Shown piece after piece: positions 9,405-18,597 of a stretch of DNA of 64,000 nucleotides. The first letter of the stretch is position 1. Each line of letters starts with the position of its first letter. The translations under genes and the position numbers were made by a program. The notes beneath the pieces are model-generated. The model worked only from the letters and a program-made list of their open reading frames with translations, was not told the DNA's origin and did not search any database. The stretch comes from Thermoplasmata archaeon. Its GTDB lineage: Archaea; Thermoplasmatota; Thermoplasmata; Thermoplasmatales; Thermoplasmataceae. The stretch covers positions 62,001 through 126,000 of the forward strand of contig JAJZXU010000024.1 in NCBI GenBank assembly GCA_021806235.1, in the 5' to 3' direction.

Positions 9405-10364
9405 TTATTTTATAAATAATATATCCCTTTCATCACGTGATAATTCACTGATCTTACCGTTAAATTCATTTATTAATTTATCCCTTATATTAAAATCATT
9501 TATATTCAGTAATTTCATGGCATTTCCTACGGCTACATGGTAACCATAAAATATTTTTATATCATTAAATTTTTCCATTAAATAATTTTTGATAATTTCC
9601 GATTGCATTACACCACCGACGGATCCAGTTATTACATCATTATCAAAGTTTTTTCTCATGCCATCTATCATCATTTTAATTTCCTCATATGCCAGCCTTA
9701 AAACCTCTTTAGCTATAAGATCTCCATTGTTAGCTGCATCATTTACTATTATGGCAAGAGATGCCATCAATCTCTTATCGAAGTGGTCTTCCAGATTGGA
9801 TACAAGATCCCTTAATGGTAATTTAAAATAATCCTCGAATTCATTTATTAAGACTGTATCACCGATTAGCCCATCATAACTTTTCTCACAGAATTCAAGG
9901 GCCTTACGTGTTATCCAGTATCCGGATGAAATATCATCAGTTAAATAACTCCAGCCACCTATTCTGTTTATCTTTCCATTCTTTATATATGCACCCACGG
10001 ACCCGGTACCTATTGCTGTAACAATGCCATCGTTGCCAAGGGTTATGAGATATACGGCAGCCTCGCCATCATTTGTTATTACTGCATTTTCATTTATGGA
10101 GGTTATGATTGAATTCAGTTCCTCCGTATGGTATTTTGAATCACCATAGCCGGCTATGCCATATATTGATCTGTCAATTTTTTTAACCCCAGCCATGGCC
10201 CTCGCCTTTTTTACAGCCTTTAAAATATTCTTCCTTGATGTTATTGCTGTAACGCTCCGTACATTGCTTGGACCTGCCACACCAATGCCCTTAACCATCA
10301 ATTTCTTTTCATCTATTACAACCGCAAGAGTTTTTGTACCGCCACCGTCAACTGCCAGTATCAT
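9405..10364 (-). CDS. BadF/BadG-type sugar kinase, probable 2-keto-3-deoxygluconate kinase
   Basis: ASKHA-fold kinase with the phosphate-1 loop DGGGTKT at residues 5-11 and the second phosphate loop around AIGTGSVGA. Proteins of this BadF/BadG/BcrA/BcrD subgroup in Thermoplasma and Picrophilus have been described as 2-keto-3-deoxygluconate kinases of an unusual class; N-acetylglucosamine kinase is the main alternative. If KDG is the substrate, the enzyme would make KDPG in a branched Entner-Doudoroff route. The start ATG at 10364 gives a glycine loop close to the N-terminus as expected. It is the first gene of the minus-strand run that continues with padR. Confidence 0.8.
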   Translation of the reverse strand: MILAVDGGGTKTLAVVIDEKKLMVKGIGVAGPSNVRSVTAITSRKNILKAVKKARAMAGVKKIDRSIYGIAGYGDSKYHTEELNSIITSINENAVITNDGEAAVYLITLGNDGIVTAIGTGSVGAYIKNGKINRIGGWSYLTDDISSGYWITRKALEFCEKSYDGLIGDTVLINEFEDYFKLPLRDLVSNLEDHFDKRLMASLAIIVNDAANNGDLIAKEVLRLAYEEIKMMIDGMRKNFDNDVITGSVGGVMQSEIIKNYLMEKFNDIKIFYGYHVAVGNAMKLLNINDFNIRDKLINEFNGKISELSRDERDILFIK

Positions 10365-10479
10365 AATATGCTAATGTGTTTTACATAAATGATTTTTGCG
10401 TTTTTGAGTATATTATACGAATTTAGTAAAAATAATACGAAACTTTTATTTATGAAAAAAGAATATACTGTGGATATCA

Positions 10480-11595
10480 ATGATAGGTATACTGGACTCA
10501 ACATTAAGGGAGGGCGAACAGACACCGGGAGTTTTATTCAGCCGGGAACAGAGGATTAAAATTGCCAGATTGCTCTCTGATGCGAATATAGCTATGATAG
10601 AGACTGGCCATCCGGTTGTATCGGATGATATACTCAGTTCAATAAAGGATATAATGGAATTAAAAAATTCAGGTATAATTAAACCGGAAATTGTCGCACA
10701 TAGCAGGGCCGTAAACTCCGATATTGATGTTGCAGCATCGTTGAATGTTGATAGGATAGCAATATTTTATGGCATCAGCGATCTACACTTAAGGTATAAA
10801 ACACACAAAAGCAGGGAAGAGGCATTGAATATCATATATAATTCAATACATTATGCAAGAGCATATGGAATAAAAGTAAGGTTTACAGCTGAAGATGCAT
10901 CAAGAACAGATATAAACTTTTTGAGAGATGTAATAAAAACGGCTATCTCAGCAGGTGCGGATAGAATATCCATAGCGGATACCCTGGGTATACTGACTCC
11001 AGAAAAAACCAGGTATATATTTAACAATATAAACGATATAAAAAATGTGGAATATGATTTCCACGGACATAATGATCTGGGCATGGCAGTTGCCAACAGT
11101 TTAGCTGCATTTGAATCCGGTGCAACCATAATACACACAACAGTAAATGGTTTGGGTGAGAGGGTTGGGATAGCACCGACACAGGTAATCGGGGCGCTCT
11201 TAAAATACCATTATAATTTAGATGTGGTAAATTTAGGCTCACTGAGGACTCTATCCGGAATTGTTGAGAAATACAGCAATGTAAAAATGCCATTAAATGA
11301 ACCGGTAACAGGTGATAATGCATTCATACACAAATCTGGCGTACATGTCAATGGCATAATCAATAATCCGGAAACATATGAATTTATGAGTCCGGAAATA
11401 TTCGGGATAAAAAGAAATTTTACCATAGATAAATACTCTGGAAAACACGCATTAATGGAAAAATTGAACAGACTAAACCTGAAAATTGATGATGATGGAA
11501 TATCATATATACTGAATGAGATAAAAAATAGCAATAAGATATATAGTGATAATGATATAATTTCTATAGCTAATCATTTCCTTATAGGAAATTGA
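10480..11595 (+). CDS. Homocitrate synthase / 2-isopropylmalate synthase family enzyme
   Basis: Claisen-condensing enzyme of the DRE-TIM metallolyase family, joining acetyl-CoA to a 2-oxo acid. DSTLREGEQTPG at residues 6-17 is the DRE motif; HGHNDLGMAVAN carries the metal-binding histidines; GLGERVG and a HKSGVH motif follow. At 371 residues it lacks the C-terminal LeuA allosteric domain of true isopropylmalate synthases, which fits homocitrate synthase of the alpha-aminoadipate lysine route used by several archaea. Citramalate synthase cannot be excluded. It stands alone, divergent from the sugar kinase. Confidence 0.85.
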   Translation: MIGILDSTLREGEQTPGVLFSREQRIKIARLLSDANIAMIETGHPVVSDDILSSIKDIMELKNSGIIKPEIVAHSRAVNSDIDVAASLNVDRIAIFYGISDLHLRYKTHKSREEALNIIYNSIHYARAYGIKVRFTAEDASRTDINFLRDVIKTAISAGADRISIADTLGILTPEKTRYIFNNINDIKNVEYDFHGHNDLGMAVANSLAAFESGATIIHTTVNGLGERVGIAPTQVIGALLKYHYNLDVVNLGSLRTLSGIVEKYSNVKMPLNEPVTGDNAFIHKSGVHVNGIINNPETYEFMSPEIFGIKRNFTIDKYSGKHALMEKLNRLNLKIDDDGISYILNEIKNSNKIYSDNDIISIANHFLIGN

Positions 11596-11847
11596 TCTCT
11601 GTCACGGATCCTATGAGAATTAGGTCGTTTGATAATAGGAACCCGAGGGAGAAGATACTTTAATCAGGAGGTATAAACCTTATAAGGAAAGAAAGGTCAG
11701 GGATATGAGGGCGCCATGATATAAACATTAAATTCCACATAAAGATGTTACATTAGATAATATAATATAAGTATTCATGGTAGGCAAGTCAGGCAGAAAC
11801 CGGGGAGAGAAGGGCAGGCTCGCCAGGAAATAGGTAGAGGGTAAAAA
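11596..11847. other. Intergenic region with possible decayed coding sequence
   Basis: No complete gene. Short in-frame stretches rich in Lys, Arg and Glu, each broken by stops, read like an old transposase end. Base composition (GGAAAG, GGGAGAGAAGGG runs) differs from neighbouring AT-rich spacers. I can support no function. Confidence 0.3.
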
Positions 11848-12645
11848 ATGGTTAATTCAAAAAAAGGAAACTCTATATTTAACAGAAATGCTTCTGAATA
11901 CAACAGATCACGTCCCACCTATCCTTCCAGCCTTATAGACGATCTTATACGTGTTGCATACCTTGATGGTGATTCTAAGATACTGGAGGTTGGCATGGGA
12001 ACCGGACAGCTTACTAAGGGTCTGGCAGACAGGAAGCTCTCAGTAACTGCGGTGGAAATGGGTAAAAATCTTGTGAATGTGGCAAAAGTTAAGTTTTCCG
12101 AATTTCCAGGAATAGAAATTATAGAAGGAAGCCTTGAGAAAATTGTACTGAAGCAGATATACGACGCTGTCATTTTTGCAACATCATTCAAATGGATAGA
12201 TCCTGAGTTCAGAATTCAAAGAGTAAAGGAAGCACTCAAAAAAGATGGTATCCTTGCCATTATAGATACGCATCACGCAATGGGTGGTGACAGGAAATTT
12301 TTCACTGAATCCCAGGACTGCTATCTCAGATGGTGCAGTGGCACATCGCCCGGTTACAGACTTCCAGAAATCCCTGAAGTACACCTGAAAAGATGGGAAA
12401 AGGAGACCTGGAGCCATTTCGAAACAGTATTTTCCGGCACATATCAGCTGGAGATATCGTATACATCTTCAGAATACAGGAGACTTCTGAGCACATATTC
12501 GGATATTCTATCTATGAGAAAAGGTAAACAGGATCAGTTACTTGACTGCATATCCGCACTTATTGATTCAAAATTTAATGGTAAAATCAGAAAATTGTAT
12601 TTATTTGAGCTATTTATTGCCAAAAAGAAATTAACACATATATAA
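11848..12645 (+). CDS. Class I SAM-dependent methyltransferase
   Basis: A Rossmann-fold methyltransferase of the UbiE/Methyltransf_11 type. Motif I ILEVGMGTGQLTKGLA (residues about 43-58) binds S-adenosylmethionine, VTAVEMGKN is the acidic motif II region, and ALKKDGILAII is the post-motif strand. The C-terminal half (residues 150-265) is less conserved and probably holds the substrate site; EVHLKRWEKETW resembles UbiE/trans-aconitate-type relatives. Codon use is slightly less AT-rich than in its neighbours, and the flanks contain no partner genes, so it may be an acquired gene. The substrate is unknown. Confidence 0.85.
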   Translation: MVNSKKGNSIFNRNASEYNRSRPTYPSSLIDDLIRVAYLDGDSKILEVGMGTGQLTKGLADRKLSVTAVEMGKNLVNVAKVKFSEFPGIEIIEGSLEKIVLKQIYDAVIFATSFKWIDPEFRIQRVKEALKKDGILAIIDTHHAMGGDRKFFTESQDCYLRWCSGTSPGYRLPEIPEVHLKRWEKETWSHFETVFSGTYQLEISYTSSEYRRLLSTYSDILSMRKGKQDQLLDCISALIDSKFNGKIRKLYLFELFIAKKKLTHI

Positions 12646-12981
12646 AGTAATATAACCGGGCAAAAACGGATAATCTCCATCAGTAAGGCTTATTATACCA
12701 GTGTCAGGAAATAGACCGGATTTTATCTATATTCAGGTGTGTGCATAATATCATATTATGGAAAATTTATTATCATGATATCTGGAAATGTTCAGGATTC
12801 CACGAACAATTTTTATGGTGTAAGTTGAAATAACATAGCTATAATAATGGCACAGTGACTGTTTAAACCAGCTTTTCAATCTTAAAAATTTTATTACGTT
12901 TCCGGATAACTCTTCTCTTTGTATTATAATATAAAAGATTTAGCATAAGTGCATTTTTTGCATCTAAAATAACGGGTAAGT
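12646..12981. other. Intergenic region, promoter of the YeeE/YedE-type gene
   Basis: No reading frame or RNA that I recognise. The last 100 bases are AT-rich and include TATA-like stretches (about 12925-12935 and 12980-12990) that may drive the transporter gene at 12982. The remainder shows no repeat or hairpin of note. Confidence 0.4.
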
Positions 12982-14205
12982 ATGATATATAAATGTGGAA
13001 TTATGGGCATTTTAAATAAAATTTTCAGTTCGGCTTATTTCTACGGAATCCTACTTGCCATTACGAGCTTTCTCCTCGCACTGTTTACATATTTGTTAAC
13101 AGGTACCGGACTGTGGTGGGGTGTAACCGGGGCTGAGAGCCAGATGGGAGGTGTGTTCTGGACTCTTTTTGGTCTTCATATCTCATCACTGCAATATTAT
13201 CACGTTTATCCGATACCTGAATTTAATAGGGCATTTACATGGTTCCTTGTATATGGAGTAATATTAGGGCCCCTTCTTGTTTCATCGTTTAGAAAGGAAT
13301 TTAGCATAAGGCAGGTTCCAAATAAATGGCTATCCATTGAGGCCCTTTCCGGTGGAACACTCATAGGATACGGCACAAGAATGGCCGGAGGTTGCAATAT
13401 AGGGGATTTTTATAGTGGCTTTGCAACAGGGAGTGCATGGGCATTTCCATTCTTCCTTGCTATGATAGCAGGAATATATTCAATAATAATCAGTAAACGG
13501 TTTATGGGGCACCGTGGCATTTCCATTTCTAAACTGACTCCTACAATGATATGGCCTGAGAAAAATGTGCAAATATCAATATTTGTGGCATCAATAGCCC
13601 TTATATCAGTAATGCTTGCATTTGTTGATAACCTTGTCCGGCTCTGGCTTGTTTTTGGTCTGATTTTTGGCTCTGTGGGATACCTCGGAACCCTCTGCTT
13701 CCAAACCTCCTTCCGGGAGACCATAGAAAGGTCCAGTGGTAGAAAAATGGCCAGAGTTCTTGCCATATCACTTCTTGTCTTCTCTATTGTATCACAAATT
13801 GCCATCCTGGGATTTGGAATGAAAGCTAATTTTTTCTTTGACCAAAGCGAGAGCGTACTTTACCAGACGCTTGGTGGATATATATTTGGCCTTGGTATGG
13901 GCCTGGCGTTCAACTGTACCTTCAGTATGGAATGGCGTATGGGTTCAGGCAATATACAGGCTCTTATTACATTCATTGGCCTCACCTTCATCGGGGCACC
14001 GCTGTATGCAATAACATACAGCTGGTGGCATTCTTTCATTCCTGTAGTTGTTTCACCGTCACATTACTGGCAGTTTTCCCTTTATAAATTTGGGATTTCG
14101 GGGGCAATGCTTATAGATCTATTCCCTATAATATGGTTTATATATTCCCTGAAACCAGTTGTTTCATACAGGCAGAAAGCTTTAAAAATTAAAGAGAGAT
14201 ATTAA
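12982..14205 (+). CDS. YeeE/YedE-family sulfur-compound transporter
   Basis: Polytopic membrane protein with two related halves of the YeeE/YedE (Sulf_transp) family, whose characterised member imports thiosulfate. The signature GGCNIGD is at residues 136-142 with conserved Cys138, and the second-half cysteine is C239 (GYLGTLCFQ). About ten hydrophobic segments are visible. An alternative start at the second methionine (MGILNK, 13003) would also give a good N-terminus. The 407-residue length fits the full-length two-repeat form. A possible TusA-like protein is encoded 0.5 kb downstream on the same strand, a common partnership in this family. Confidence 0.9.
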   Translation: MIYKCGIMGILNKIFSSAYFYGILLAITSFLLALFTYLLTGTGLWWGVTGAESQMGGVFWTLFGLHISSLQYYHVYPIPEFNRAFTWFLVYGVILGPLLVSSFRKEFSIRQVPNKWLSIEALSGGTLIGYGTRMAGGCNIGDFYSGFATGSAWAFPFFLAMIAGIYSIIISKRFMGHRGISISKLTPTMIWPEKNVQISIFVASIALISVMLAFVDNLVRLWLVFGLIFGSVGYLGTLCFQTSFRETIERSSGRKMARVLAISLLVFSIVSQIAILGFGMKANFFFDQSESVLYQTLGGYIFGLGMGLAFNCTFSMEWRMGSGNIQALITFIGLTFIGAPLYAITYSWWHSFIPVVVSPSHYWQFSLYKFGISGAMLIDLFPIIWFIYSLKPVVSYRQKALKIKERY

Positions 14206-14728
14206 TGGGGCAGAAGACGATATAGTAAAATTACTATCACCGAATTTCATTTAATAATAGATGTTTCCTGATAATCTCCATTTCTTAATGTGATTTAATA
14301 TTTCGATAGTGATCTCATGAATGAATGCTCCTATTGCGGATGTGGCTAATTACGTACTCCTGGATTCATCATAGGCATAAAAACATATGAATATAATTCC
14401 GACCCAAAATGTCAAAAACAGGTTTTTAGAAAAACTCAATAATGTAAATTTGAACTTGAGTTTCGAGACTTGACTGAAGTAGAATATCACGAAGATCCCC
14501 TTTTTCTCTGATTCTCTGTGCAATTTTTCTCTCACTTTGTTAGTACGGAATTCACGATTTTTACGTACCAACAAAATCCAAAGGAGAATGAGTAAAATAA
14601 GTGTTTTCAGAATTTTTACGCCCGAAACTCAAGTTTGAATGTTTATTAATATAAAATTATGAAGTTTATAACAACTGATAATCATAGCCGTGGGCTTAGA
14701 AAGTGTTAAATAACATTGCATCAATTTA
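14206..14728. other. Intergenic region with nested inverted repeats
   Basis: No convincing gene; a 74-codon minus-strand frame (14350-14574) is biased and motif-free. CTTGAGTTTCG (14455-14465) and CGAAACTCAAG (14623-14633) are inverted copies. Inside them TTGTTAGTACG (14537-14547) and CGTACCAACAA (14564-14574) pair with one mismatch. The arrangement resembles a small non-autonomous element or a structured leader for the downstream gene. Confidence 0.45.
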
Positions 14729-14980
14729 GTGAATAAAATGAGAATAGAAGATATGAGAAAACATGTGTGCAGGGGAGATCCACTGACTTATATACGGTCA
14801 ACATTAAAATCCCTGGCAGTGGATATGGATAAGAAGGAGGAGGTAAAAGTTATAGTTCCAAAACTGCTATTCCCATATCCAGCCGGCGTATTTATTAAAA
14901 TTGCTAAATCGGAAAAGTTCAATTGCCTCAGTAAAGAGGAGTCTGCTGATGATCTGGAATTTATTCTTTTATCCCATTAA
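14729..14980 (+). CDS. Small protein, possibly TusA-like sulfur carrier
   Basis: 83 residues from a GTG start, or 80 from the ATG at 14738. The pattern D-x-R-x-x-x-C (D8, R10, C14) followed by P18, then a helix and a strand ending in LEFILL, resembles the TusA/SirA fold, where a Cys-x-x-Pro cysteine carries persulfide. Here the motif is CRGDP, so proline is displaced by two positions. The neighbouring YeeE/YedE transporter supports a sulfur role, since TusA-like genes often travel with it. The call is tentative; the central TusA loop does not match well. Confidence 0.5.
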   Translation: MNKMRIEDMRKHVCRGDPLTYIRSTLKSLAVDMDKKEEVKVIVPKLLFPYPAGVFIKIAKSEKFNCLSKEESADDLEFILLSH

Positions 14981-15183
14981 TAGGTAGATTATTTACAGTA
15001 TAACCGCATCCATAAAGCCTTCGATCAAATAAATTTTCAAGCTGTAAGTTAATGATTATATGTAATTTATCCTGCATTTTTATCGTTTACTAAATCCGAA
15101 CTGTGCAGGATCTGATCAATTTTACGGTAACAAAAACAGCCATTTATATGGAAATATTTTTCATTATAATTCCCGTTCAGGCA

Positions 15184-15927
15184 TCACTTCCTCCTTCTTA
15201 TAAGGATAACTCCAGCAACAGCTATTACTGACGCTATAATTACCCCACCAACTATGATCCAGATATAGGAATTGCCGCTACTTCCCATAGGGACATTTGT
15301 GCGGGTTAGGTTCATATACACGTTGCTGGATCCAGTACCCGGTGTCATGTCTATTTTTAAATAGAGTTTAGCTATAATGCCAGAAGTTGTATCAATAAAC
15401 ATTGCATAAGAAAGATTCTCGGTTTTATTAGTACCGTATATCTCATCGGCAATAAATGTCCCTGCAGTGGTAGAAACTGTAACATTTTTCTTAAGCTTTG
15501 CACCCGGAAAGCCTGATGTGAACGTTGATGGAATCCTGCCAGCGTTCAACTGTGATAGCCCAGTTATATTAAGGGCAGGAAAATTTCCTGGATTGCTAAA
15601 TGTTGCATTGGAAACTCCAGGTGAAAAAAAGATGACCTCTGATGAATTTAGACCTGTGGTAGTATCCATGGTAAAACTCCCACCGGATCCAATAGATGTA
15701 ATCTTAACTAACTCATATGACGATACCTTTTTTGATGCGTTTGACGCAGAATAAGAATAATTTGCATATGCTCCCTTAAATCCCCATTTGGGGGTACTGT
15801 GTGATGTACTGGATGACATCTGCTGGTTGGTGGTGCCTGTGGATATACCCGGGGCAAGATTTACCAGCATTAGCAATAACACCAATAGAACAACAAACGT
15901 GGCAGATACAGCATATTTTTTTGACAT
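15184..15927 (-). CDS. Secreted, membrane-anchored surface protein
   Basis: A cell-envelope protein by architecture. An N-terminal signal sequence (hydrophobic core at about residues 8-26) is followed by a Ser/Thr/Gly/Asn-rich extracellular region of roughly 190 residues with many N-x-S/T sites, and a C-terminal transmembrane helix with an RRRK stop-transfer (residues 220-247). I do not recognise a domain. The composition fits S-layer-associated or heavily glycosylated proteins of wall-less acidophiles. It is followed on the same strand by no gene; the regulator at 16.0-17.0 kb is separately transcribed upstream. Confidence 0.7.
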   Translation of the reverse strand: MSKKYAVSATFVVLLVLLLMLVNLAPGISTGTTNQQMSSSTSHSTPKWGFKGAYANYSYSASNASKKVSSYELVKITSIGSGGSFTMDTTTGLNSSEVIFFSPGVSNATFSNPGNFPALNITGLSQLNAGRIPSTFTSGFPGAKLKKNVTVSTTAGTFIADEIYGTNKTENLSYAMFIDTTSGIIAKLYLKIDMTPGTGSSNVYMNLTRTNVPMGSSGNSYIWIIVGGVIIASVIAVAGVILIRRRK

Positions 15928-16029
15928 AATTAGAGATCTCTAGGAAGTATTTTAAATAATACGGCACTTAAACTTCAGTATTGTGCCATATTTCAGTTTA
16001 AACAGTTTTTAGTTGAACTATTGTAATTT

Positions 16030-16977
16030 TTATTTTTTTATCCCGGGATAACAGATATAAGGGTTGTTATATGATCCGTTTCTGTAGGTAACTATTGCAG
16101 ACGCATCAATATCTTTCATTTTTGAGGTAAGTTCATCTATAATAGAAAAACTTTCCGTGTAAAATATAAACAATGAAAAACGGGTAAAATTTTTGTAGAG
16201 CATAAGTTTATCACTTAAGAATCTCAACTTTAATATTCTGGGCAACCAGATGTTAAAATCCCCCCTCATAATAACGCTTGTTATCAGCACGCCCCTGGCT
16301 TTGCCTGTATCCAGAGAAACCTCCTCATAAATTACCCCCTCTTCTAGCAGGTGTTCAATTCTTCTCCGGAGCGTTCTTGATGGGATTTCAAGTTTTTTCG
16401 CTATTTTATTTATGCTTATTTTCAATGGGTCCTGGTATACAATTTCATTTACAATAGACATGTCCTTACTATTAAGTATGCCACCGGGCCTGTTATGGTG
16501 CTCCATGATTTCAGCATCATCCAGTACACCTTTTAATATCGAGTCGATAATTTCCATTTTACTTTTAAAGTCGTTATTACCGAGTGCTATAACAGAAATG
16601 CTTAAAAGATCTACTTCCTCTATAACCGTACTGTACGATGGTATTGAATGTGGAATATAGACCGTACCAAATATCACACGCTCAACAAAAGGCAGTTTCT
16701 GAAAATTATCCAGCATAATTTTTTGGAGCCCTTTGCATTTTTTTAGAAGAATAAAATAACGCTTCCAGGGCATAAAATTATCGTCCGCATAAAACTTAAC
16801 TCCTCTAACAGCACCGGATTGAAACAATTCTGCAAGCCTGGTTTTCACAACAAATGGATGCACCCCCAGTTCTTTTGCTATATGGTATATTGATGGCCTA
16901 TTTATATAGCTGTAATCTTCTCCATTTGGCCATTGGAACCTCCGTATAATTTCCATTGATACTCTATCAAATACCAT
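16030..16977 (-). CDS. Transcriptional regulator with two winged-helix domains
   Basis: Two similar halves. Each begins with a winged-helix segment (IYHIAKELGVHPFVVKTRL around residues 30-48; INKIAKKLEIPSRTLRRRI around 193-211), followed by an alpha/beta region like an Lrp-type ligand-binding domain. The tandem HTH-effector layout suggests an internal duplication of an Lrp/AsnC-like regulator, of a kind seen in Thermoplasmatales. It lies upstream of the surface-protein gene on the same strand with a 100-bp gap and may control it. The effector is unknown. Confidence 0.7.
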   Translation of the reverse strand: MVFDRVSMEIIRRFQWPNGEDYSYINRPSIYHIAKELGVHPFVVKTRLAELFQSGAVRGVKFYADDNFMPWKRYFILLKKCKGLQKIMLDNFQKLPFVERVIFGTVYIPHSIPSYSTVIEEVDLLSISVIALGNNDFKSKMEIIDSILKGVLDDAEIMEHHNRPGGILNSKDMSIVNEIVYQDPLKISINKIAKKLEIPSRTLRRRIEHLLEEGVIYEEVSLDTGKARGVLITSVIMRGDFNIWLPRILKLRFLSDKLMLYKNFTRFSLFIFYTESFSIIDELTSKMKDIDASAIVTYRNGSYNNPYICYPGIKK

Positions 16978-17640
16978 TTATAACTACCATCCTATTTTAA
17001 CCGTAATCATGTTAGCACATACCGGAACTCTATATGATGTTTCTTTTAATCACCGTATCTAATAATTCAGAGAAAGCATTCCATTAACATCTATCATGAA
17101 TTTATCCTTTTTATTTCTCGTCCCTCATTTTTTATTGCATTCTAAACTACAACTTTATCCTATCTCATATGCCTTTGCAGCCGTTCTCTGTCTTATTCTC
17201 CTTCTAAATCTTTTATGGATTTTCGATTCTTATATCCCCTCAAAACATTATTAATCTTTCTATGCTATCCAGAATTTATACTGTAAATATTCTCTTCATA
17301 TATAGTGTAGAAGTATAATTAAATAATAAGAAAATACATAATAACGGAGAAAAATAAAAGTAGGTCTTCCACAGATATAGCAAAAGAGATGAAATAACTA
17401 CTGGTATGTCTCACTTCAAAATTGGACAGCTATGCAACAGAATGTGTAAGCAATGTGAACAGTAATCCCGGGGAGCCGGAATGAACAGATAAGCACAGGA
17501 ACATACTGGGCACTCTCAACAGGATATCACGGTGGTAAAATTATGGTGCTCAGGACCTAATCATTTGAATTAATTATTTATAAACACAGGTTAACGTCTA
17601 AAAATAATATAAAAATAAACAGGAGGGTAAGAACACTTTC
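16978..17640. other. Gene-free 0.66-kb region
   Basis: No intact gene. On the minus strand around 17160-17250, interrupted Lys/Arg-rich frames (RRIRQRTAAKAYEI) look like the end of a degraded transposase. The stretch 17440-17570 is less AT-rich than its surroundings but shows no tRNA or other RNA fold that I can place. Confidence 0.35.
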
Positions 17641-18597
17641 CTAATTATACGGTATTGTCCTTCCAAATCCCATTATATTTATTGCCACATCCATTACAAC
17701 CAGGATAACTACTATTGCCAGCATGTAGTAGTCCAGGCGGTTTATTGGGGTAGACTCAACATAGCTCCTTTTTTTTGTAGCCCTGAAACCTCTTGTATCT
17801 GCAGATATGCCGGTATCTTTGCCACCACGCATAATATGTATTATTGTAGGCACCAGGCCCTGCATTGCAGCAATGAAGAAAAATATAGGCTTCAGATACT
17901 TGCTGTGTTTTGATCCAAGCCCCCTCATCATCTGTATTTTTATGGATTCATTGAGATATTCAAGTACAAAGGAAACAGTCCTCATTGCAACCATTATGGA
18001 AAATAGTATTGGATCAGGGATATGGAACCTGTGCAGTGTTCTGAGGATCTGTGAGGGTGTGTTTGTCATAACGAGCAACAGGGCTGATGCCATTATAGCT
18101 GTGGATCTAAAGGATATCTGAAATGAATATTTGAGTGCCTGCAGAGTGAGAACATGCTGATATCCCATAATGGCAAAATAGGAAGGCCATGTCCATATAA
18201 CATCAGGTGTGAAGTGTGGGAAGACTACACTGAGTGTTGAATATGTTACAAATGGTGCGTATCCCCAGAGGGATCCTACAAGTGTGGACATTATGAATAA
18301 GGATCCAATGTACAGCTTCCTTTTTCCATGTTCCAGGGTTATGTACAGGCTCAAAACGGCAACGGTAAGAATTGCACCGATCCACCATATTGTTGTGGTG
18401 ACCACCATCATTATCACAACGGCAAAAACAATTTTTATTGCAGGATTAACCCTGTAGAGAAATGTATTATATTTACTGTATACGGTTATCTCTCTAAATC
18501 CATTGAATCCTATTGCCTTAAAAATGACATACAGCGGGGCTCCAACTCCAAATATCAGTACAAACCAGCTGATGAATGTATCCAGCAAACTATACAA
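17641..18597 (-). CDS. ecfT: ECF transporter transmembrane component (T)
   Basis: Energy-coupling membrane subunit of an ECF-type vitamin or metal transporter. Several hydrophobic segments surround a cytoplasmic helical region containing the two Arg-Gly coupling motifs, MMRGLGSK and ADTRGFRATKK (near residues 225 and 275), by which EcfT docks on its ATPases. NPAIKIVFAV near the N-terminus is another family hallmark. The gene overlaps the 3' end of the ATPase gene by 8 bp, and the operon order is S, A1A2, T. Confidence 0.92.
   Translation of the reverse strand: MYSLLDTFISWFVLIFGVGAPLYVIFKAIGFNGFREITVYSKYNTFLYRVNPAIKIVFAVVIMMVVTTTIWWIGAILTVAVLSLYITLEHGKRKLYIGSLFIMSTLVGSLWGYAPFVTYSTLSVVFPHFTPDVIWTWPSYFAIMGYQHVLTLQALKYSFQISFRSTAIMASALLLVMTNTPSQILRTLHRFHIPDPILFSIMVAMRTVSFVLEYLNESIKIQMMRGLGSKHSKYLKPIFFFIAAMQGLVPTIIHIMRGGKDTGISADTRGFRATKKRSYVESTPINRLDYYMLAIVVILVVMDVAINIMGFGRTIPYN

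Noticed and set aside
14318-14350. Mini-ORF MNECSYCGCG as remnant of a molybdopterin oxidoreductase (CxxC motif)
   Set aside because: Ten codons only; sequence after the stop does not continue in any family pattern.
14350-14574. 74-codon minus-strand frame
   Set aside because: Spans the inner hairpin, low-complexity Lys/Phe-rich product, no start signals.
17440-17570. GC-richer patch considered as SRP RNA or RNase P RNA
   Set aside because: Too short, no conserved GNAR loop or P4 motif visible.
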